A stretch of DNA of 64,000 nt from Aotearoamyces nothofagi (lineage: Eukaryota > Ascomycota > Leotiomycetes > Leotiales > Tympanidaceae), in assembly GCA_015345905.1 (NCBI GenBank), contig JADDTR010000010.1, forward strand, positions 310,001 through 374,000, read 5' to 3'. Under the pieces are notes generated by a model. The model did not search any database. It had not been told where the DNA came from and saw nothing but the letters and a program-made list of their open reading frames with translations. Made by a program: the position numbers and the translations under genes. Positions within the stretch are counted from its first letter, which is position 1. Every line of letters begins with the position of its first letter. This document shows positions 57,892 to 64,000 of the stretch, one piece after another.

Positions 57892-60114
57892 TCAAGCACC
57901 ATCTTTCTTCCAGTCACTACTCCATATAAATGTGCCACAACGCCACTGCGTCCCAGTTTCCTTCGTGCCAGATGGTCCTAAAGGTCTTGAGCACATGTAA
58001 AAAGACCTACCACAGTTCACGCCAAGCTTTTTTGTCAAATAACTTGTACATGGTTCTTCGTGCTCACAACGAGGTACCACACGCTTTCCAAGCAGCTTTG
58101 ACCACGACTCCTTTGCAATAATTGGATCAATCACATCTTTTTGGTCATCCAGATTGAATGGTGCATGTAGCGAGTAGCTGCTATCTTGCGGGGTATCATT
58201 TCGATCACAACGGGTTACTGATATTCCAGAATCCGACCTTTCATTCGCCGAGGTAGCAGAAGTCCCAAGGTCAAGGTCAACTCCAGTATCTGCAGGCGGA
58301 TCCTGGTTAATTTCATCACAGGAAGCACCACGAGGTGCGGACACGCTTCCATTAGTTGTGCTAGTTGTCGATTTGAAAAATCCCATAAGACTACTTTGCC
58401 CCTTCTGTGGCTGCTTATTGGCGATGGTTGGTCTGAACGTGCTAGATTTACTACGTTTAAGAGATGGTGATGAAGCTGTTTGATCCGCTATTCGTTTGCC
58501 ATTCACTTTAAGCAGACTCGCACCGTTGACGTTTGACTCCGCAAAACTAGGAGCGCGATTTACTGTGACGTTTAGAGCTTGGTTGGCGGTCATGGTGACT
58601 GGAGATGGACCTCCACGCTCCTCCAATGCAGAGGCATCAGCTCTAGAGAGAGTATCGGGCTTCCTCTCATTCAAAGGCGCATCCTTGGCTATGCTCCTAG
58701 AGCTCTCCCCAGCCGATAGTGACGGCCTCTTGGTGAACATATCCCTAATACTCCGTCTACGATCAAACTCCGGAATGAGTTTTGCAGACATGGGTAGAAG
58801 ATCCTTAGTACTCCATTCTCGCACCCGATTACCTTCCGTGAACATTCCTAGAGGATTCATAACATCTCGAATATAAACAGTGGTGCCATCAATCTCAACC
58901 TCGGATTTTATAGTGGCATAAACTGGACAATGGTCTGAGCCAATTAATCCCTCCTGTATGTTTGATTCGCAAAGCCAGTTCTTGCATTCTAAACTGCATA
59001 GGACGTAGTCGATACGGGACCCGAAGTTACCCGGTCGCGCATTCTTCTTCGTCTCCCAGCAAGTGAACATGCCTGTGCGACTGGGATGAAAAGCCCGACA
59101 TATATCCCAGAGCACAGGCTTCTCTCGCCCTTCGTCCCGCTCTCCAATGACCTTCCCGTCGACCAGTAATTGATTAAATAGGCGCCGCGCAGGAGTTGAA
59201 ACGTACTCCTCTACTGTCATACCATGCTTACGAAGCTGCTCTGCGGAATTTGCTGTATCAATCTCTTCCCGGGTAATGTTGAGGTCACCAGTCAAGAAAA
59301 CACGCTTTCCAGCAGCCACCAGATTTCGCACACGAGCTTCCAGAGCAATCAAGAAGCCTAGACGGAAATCGTCTCTTGATTCATCGCGGTTGGCTGGTGC
59401 ATAAACCCCAATGAGGATAAATGCGGGGAATTCGAGAATAACGCATCGGCCTTCGGAATCAAGATTTGCAATATCGAGATTAATGTCTGAGAGCTGAGAT
59501 ACACTGGGATAGCCACCAATCTGTTGACCTTCGGGGAGGTCGTAGAAACTAGTTGTGGAATTCGGTGGGCAGAGGATGCCAGTAATGCCTTCCTCCGCTC
59601 TTATGGGAGCACAAACCGCGGTACGGGTGTATATTGCAACACCAGAGTAGCCTATAGATTCTTGTTAGTAATACTGGCAGAAAGGCTTTAAATCGTGCGC
59701 GCTTACCCTTCTTGTATTTCGGAAGGCTGAAGAAGACGTCCCAGCCAGGCACAAGCACCATATCGTCCTGAAGGTCCTTTTTCTGGATCTTCGTCTCTTG
59801 CATGACCACAATGTCACCTTCAAGGATGTCAAACATTGCCTAAAGCATTATTAGTTTACAGCACCAGCTTCACTATATGCTCAACTTACTGCAAAAGTCC
59901 TCTTGTCGCGCCACGGCTGGTATCCGAACGGATTCCTGGTTACGAAGTGTCAATAACTGGCATGGGATCTCATATGGATGTTAATCCAAAGAGGTGGTAG
60001 TCGGTAGAAGGTGCGACAAACCTGATTCCATTAACTGCCAAAAGTTAGCAATATGTATCATCAGTGGTGCATGACATTAAATCTACCATTCCAAGTCGTT
60101 ATTCGTAGCCCCAT
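57892..60114 (-). CDS. APN2: AP endonuclease 2 (APN2)
   Basis: Five exons on the minus strand: 60087-60114, 60022-60034, 59890-59935, 59707-59839 and 57892-59651, giving 659 aa. The second exon is only 13 nt. The joined start is MGLRITTWNVNGIRNPFGYQ then PWRDKRTFAAMFDILEGDIV, the exonuclease-endonuclease-phosphatase fold. Active-site motifs: WNVNG (Asn), MQETKI (Glu), GVYAPAN, FLTGDLNI (Asp/Asn), FGSRIDYVL and GSDHCP (Asp/His). A disordered linker holds a PCNA-binding-like QSSLMGFF. The C-terminus is a GRF zinc finger (CEHEEPC...CSRPLG...WRCGTFIW). It cleaves abasic sites and trims 3' blocks in base excision repair. It is the second classical MAT-flanking marker, here convergent on the MAT locus. 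Confidence 0.95.
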
Positions 60115-60429
60115 CTTGATTGGCCACAATCTGACGTCCGTAAGAGCTTCGAAATCATCGCCGAAGTGCTAACAAAGTCAGATAAGTGGAAACTGGAGAG
60201 CTTTGAAGTTGGTTGTCTAAGAAACTCGACTGTAGAGAAGTTGGCCGCGCTTGCTAGGCATTCGCGATAGTCCTATCACAACGATGTCATTAATTAGCTC
60301 GGTGTCACGTGAAAGTATTTATGACTAAGCAGACAGAAGCCACTAAGTCACTCCACCGGGGCCCCGGCATCCATCTCAAGGTCATTGAAGACCAGCTTCG
60401 AAATACCAATTGAACCTATCAACAAAGCC
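60115..60429. promoter_or_regulatory. Divergent promoter region of APN2 and COX13
   Basis: 315 bp separate the two start codons, so both promoters must lie here. No repeat or recognised operator is visible. Confidence 0.55.
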
Positions 60430-61001
60430 ATGTTCCCCCAACGAACCATGCTACGCGCTGCTGCGCAATTGAGATCACCAGTCGTACGATCCTCGTTCCA
60501 GCGAAGACTAGCCACCACTGAGCAGAGTGCTTTCCACGGAGTCGAGGATAATGCTTTCAACCGCGAGCGGAAGGCCATAAAAGATCACGCTGCAGGAACC
60601 AGTGGTTAGTTATATTCCACAATTGTTAGGGACGTCACGAAGGCTAATGTGAAGTTTTAGATCTGTGGCGCAAGCTGTCAATCTAGTAAGATGCTCTGGT
60701 CTTCAGATCCTTGAATCGAATGATTCTGGAAACGATGAATAGAATGGAGATTGGTCAGGATTAACATGATATAGTGTTGTGATTCCTTCCCTCCTCATTG
60801 CAGGAGCCAATGCCTACTACCTCTGGAACGAGCATTGGAGCCATTGGGAGCACCTGCCGCCGTTGGAGGAGCGCACTGAGTACCCATACCAGAACGTCAG
60901 AAGCAGAAACTTCTTCTGGGGCGATGGAGACAAGGTAAGCTGATGTACTGCACCGTTCTCATTTGACTACAAACTAATCTAAATAACAGACCTTGTTGTA
61001 A
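60430..61001 (+). CDS. COX13: Cytochrome c oxidase subunit 6A (COX13)
   Basis: Exons 60430-60604, 60661-60685, 60775-60934 and 60990-61001 give 123 aa. A basic presequence (MFPQRTMLRAAAQLRSPVVR ... RRLATTEQ) targets mitochondria. The mature part joins DLWRKLSIYVVIPSLLIAGA (single membrane helix) to NAYYLWNEHWSHWEHLPPLE and YPYQNVRSRNFFWGDGDK, diagnostic of COX6A. The helix is partly encoded just after an acceptor at 60774 (GATATAG); using the later TTGCAG would delete it. The last exon adds only TLL before TAA, so the usual C-terminal WN...NYHKK tail is absent or lies in an exon I cannot place. Subunit 6A sits in the inner membrane and tunes complex IV. Confidence 0.93.
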
Positions 61002-61364
61002 GCTTACAAACCCCCATCTCAGTTATAGACGATATGAAGTGAAGAAGGATCGCTAGATATTCTTAGACATCCTTGGGCGGGCATTGAAAAAGGATGCACG
61101 TAGATGGATACTGACGTATATATAGCTGGAATGACAAGGTTAACTACCACAAGAAACCCGAATAAATCGAAGCACATTACGAGTCGAGGGGGGGACGAAG
61201 TGAAAATCCTCTTCATGGAGACAGTGATGGAGTAGATACGCCGTACCGCTAGCTTGTACATTTTACCTAAAGTCAATACAACACCGTTCGAGACCAGTTG
61301 AAATATTATTGCACTCTTGAAAATATGTTGGTTCTCTTCGTTAGCTCATGTAACGTCATGAAAT
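61002..61364. other. Convergent 3' region of COX13 and APC5
   Basis: 363 bp between two stop codons. Unique sequence with nothing distinctive; it should hold both polyadenylation regions. Confidence 0.55.
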
Positions 61365-63800
61365 CTACATAATCGCCAGCGCTTCCTTCTTCAAGTCCAA
61401 ATACGCCGCCGCATAATCATTTGCCAAGACCAAATCTCCCACAAGCTGCATGATCGTAGCCTTTTTGGCCATCATTTCACACTGTCCGTTGATATCCTCG
61501 ATACTCGAATACTCAGTAAATGCTCTGTCAATAAAATCTAACGCCTTTGTCAAATTTTCCGTCCGTTTCAGAGACTCGGGCTCTGCCTGGCTAGCCATTC
61601 CCATATGTGCATCTACAAGGAAGGAAAAGAGCTGTGCACTCAAAGCACAGCCCTCACATTCCAGTGCTCGTGGTAGTACAGATGTAAGGATTTGCAAGGA
61701 TGCTTCGAACTCGTGGAGAGACGTCAGGATATTTGCGATTGCGCCCATTGCCTGCCACAAACAGGATAGAAGACGGGCTTGCCATGCTATGGTAGCAGCT
61801 CTGACAGCCACAGAGAAACCATTTTGCGGTCTTCCGCACTTCTCGAAGAGCAATGCCTTTATTATTAAAAGCTCAACTCGAAAGTATATATCTTCTCCGT
61901 CTTCTTTGAGCTCTGTTGCCAACTCCTCGATTTTGGCAAGAGTACCGCTATAATCACCTCTTCGCATCATCGCATCGATGTGTTGCATATTGAGCTCGAA
62001 GGCAAGATCAGGATCTCCACCTCGACACTGTAGTAGTTGTGCCAGGAGTTGATCTGCGCCATCGAGATTATTTCGGTGAAGGTCTCGTTTCAATCTAAGG
62101 ATTCCTCGGAACATTAGCCAATACTGATTCGACCTCAGTGATCGTAAAGAATTTGGATCGAGAGCCTCCAATTTCTCCATTGCTTCGTCATATCGACCTT
62201 TCTCTGTCATCAGGTAGGCAGCCCGGCAAGTAAACTTCAAGGTATCGTCGAAAGGTGCGCGAGATGAGTGACAGCAGAGGAACACCTCGCAGTATGACCA
62301 AGCTAGATGTGTGATTCCCAGACGGCTCCATAAAGAAGACTGTAACATCATCTGAACGCCCACATTATTCATCATGTTTTTTGTAACGTTGAGCTGTGAG
62401 CTACGCAGTATATTTTCGAATGCAGTAGCTACACTTTCACCGCTTGAGAGCCCCATCTTAGCTTCGGTGAGCAGCGAAGAGCTCCAAAGACTCCACATAC
62501 CGGACTCCTTAGCCTTCACACGAAGGAATGCCAACCCTTCCCGCTCTACACCAAGCATGTTGGTTTTGTCGGCTTCATTAATGACATTGGGATGTGCTTT
62601 GCCGAAGTGATATAGCCAGCTCAAGCTAAAGTTCAGGCATCCCATGTCCTTGTTTTCTCGTGCAGTAGACACGGTTTCTTGCATTGCTGCCACCGCTTCT
62701 TGGTAGCAACCAAAATCTGCCTGGAGGACTGCTAGGTTGAGTAGAGCATACTGGTAGAAAAGCCTGTCTCTGTTTTGCATGGTGTAGTCAAAGAACCGAT
62801 GAAGGTTGTCAAATGAGGTTGGATAATCTCCTATCCTCCATGCATCAAGAAAACTATTCAATTGTCAGCGGCGGGCTCAATCAGTTTGGGCTACTCGTGA
62901 ACATATTCATACCTAACATAGTGAGATAAGCTTGGTATCACAATATTACTATCCAACACATCTCGAAACTGATTTTGAACAGTTTCTGGAACCCTATTCC
63001 CAAGCTCTATTTGATCAGCACAGTTTCATCTTATACAACCCAGTGGACTCACTCTGCATCTGCTCTACCTGAAACTCGAGTAATTTTTCAACATCGTCTG
63101 TGCTCACAAGTCCCTCTAGAACTTGTGGATGTACGCTGCCATATGCCACAGTTGCAAATTTTTCCAACGCGTCCTGTGACCATTCCTCGTCACCTTCATT
63201 CAGCACAACGTCAAAGCTCCACTGTCCGGCATTTGGGTTCCTCTTGTGCCACATGGGCAGTGTGACCTGGCGATATGCAATGAAGCTCTTCCAGAGTTTC
63301 GTAGCATCGTGGAACTTCAGGCGAGTGAACTCTACTTGAGCACGGCGGACAAATGTACCGAAAGGAGAGGTTCTTGAGAGCAATATCATTGACTGAGATG
63401 CAGGCGGAATGCCCATACCAGTATCTCTTTGGATATCTTCCCGCGTCTTGGCCAGAAGGTTGGATTTGCTATCAAAGAAGGCATGTAGCGCATCCAAAGA
63501 ATCGATATCCCATAGCTTTTTTAGAAAAATATCCCATAGTGACCGGCCTGGCAGCCCTGAGGCGGATGGATGTGCACTTAATAGCTTCTCGAAGTCTTTT
63601 ATTGAGATGATGAAACTGCGACTGTCACCTAGTCCGGCACCAGCGGTATTGCTATGTGGCTTCGCTAGACTGTAAGGGAGGAGATGAGAGATGACAAAGG
63701 AAAGGATAGGGATGGTCGAGTCAGTTGGGACTACAGAATCCGTGTAAAGCTCGATTAAAGCTAAAAGCCCTATCTTGGCGGGGGTCAGATATCTTGCCAT
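61365..63800 (-). CDS. APC5: Anaphase-promoting complex subunit 5 (APC5)
   Basis: Exons 63053-63800, 62913-63006 and 61365-62853 on the minus strand give 776 aa. Start MARYLTPAKIGLLALIELYT is typical of the subunit. Introns are 46 and 59 nt; joining gives QFRDVLDSNIVIPSLSHYV then SFLDAWRIGDYPTSFDNLHR, which opens the conserved Apc5 TPR segment (FFDYTMQNRDRLFYQYALLN, LAVLQADFGCYQEAVAAMQE). Further TPR-like helical pairs run to the C-terminus (DLKKEALAIM). Apc5 is a scaffold of the APC/C ubiquitin ligase platform with Apc1 and Apc4. APC5 beyond COX13 is part of the standard MAT flank in Pezizomycotina. Confidence 0.94.
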
Positions 63801-64000
63801 GATTGTGTATTGAACGTTGAACCGCCATCAATCGAGAAAAGCAGCATTGATATGGCCAGTATGTCCAGCTGAATGCTAATACTACATCCAAAATCCGATT
63901 TCGTGATCCGCGCATCTGGAGACGCGATTCTTGGAAGGAGCGCGAAGCGCGCTTGTGTTTGCTCGTTATGCAAAGCTGTAATCATCTACCAGATATGCTC
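63801..64000. other. Upstream region of APC5
   Basis: 200 bp to the window end. It includes a short palindrome-like AGCGCGAAGCGCGCT near 63940. No gene recognised. Confidence 0.4.

Overview
The window is nuclear DNA of a filamentous ascomycete (Pezizomycotina). The evidence is dense single-copy genes with short GT-AG introns (about 45-110 nt, CTAAC/CTGAC-like branch sites), a fungal-type rhodopsin-domain membrane protein, and above all a mating-type locus in the conserved Pezizomycotina order SLA2 - MAT - APN2 - COX13 - APC5. An extra gene between SLA2 and the HMG-box MAT gene fits Leotiomycetes, but the class is inference.

Layout. (1) 1-1407: 3' part of a basic, disordered protein gene. (2) 1.4-19.1 kb: a gene-poor stretch packed with microsatellites, minisatellites, homopolymer runs, an AT-rich block and a solo-LTR-like fragment. 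Two single-N joins (5222, 8022) each sit between identical ~240-bp copies and look like assembly seams. Inside it I find one credible gene, a small spliced cysteine-rich protein (10349-10843). (3) 19.1-50.4 kb: housekeeping block: TFIP11/Spp382-like G-patch factor, LIS1/PAC1, Stu2/XMAP215 TOG protein, a 769-bp Tc1/mariner relic with intact inverted repeats, a rhodopsin-domain protein, CTU1/NCS6, RPL8 (eL8), RPS9 (uS4), SLU7, REV3 (DNA polymerase zeta), an NVJ2/TEX2-type SMP-domain protein and SLA2. (4) 50.4-57.9 kb: the MAT1-2 idiomorph: a degenerate minus-strand coding relic, an unrecognised three-exon minus-strand gene, and MAT1-2-1 (HMG box) with an in-frame 15-bp minisatellite of 14 full units. 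(5) 57.9-64 kb: APN2, COX13 and APC5.

Most frames were rebuilt by following GT-AG introns that restore a family-like reading frame; exon coordinates are given in each entry. No MAT1-1 alpha-box gene was seen, so a single-idiomorph (heterothallic-type) locus is likely, although the rest of the genome is not visible. The best candidates for something undescribed are the MAT-linked minus-strand gene, the neighbouring relic, the repeat inside MAT1-2-1 and the small cysteine-rich gene in the repeat desert.
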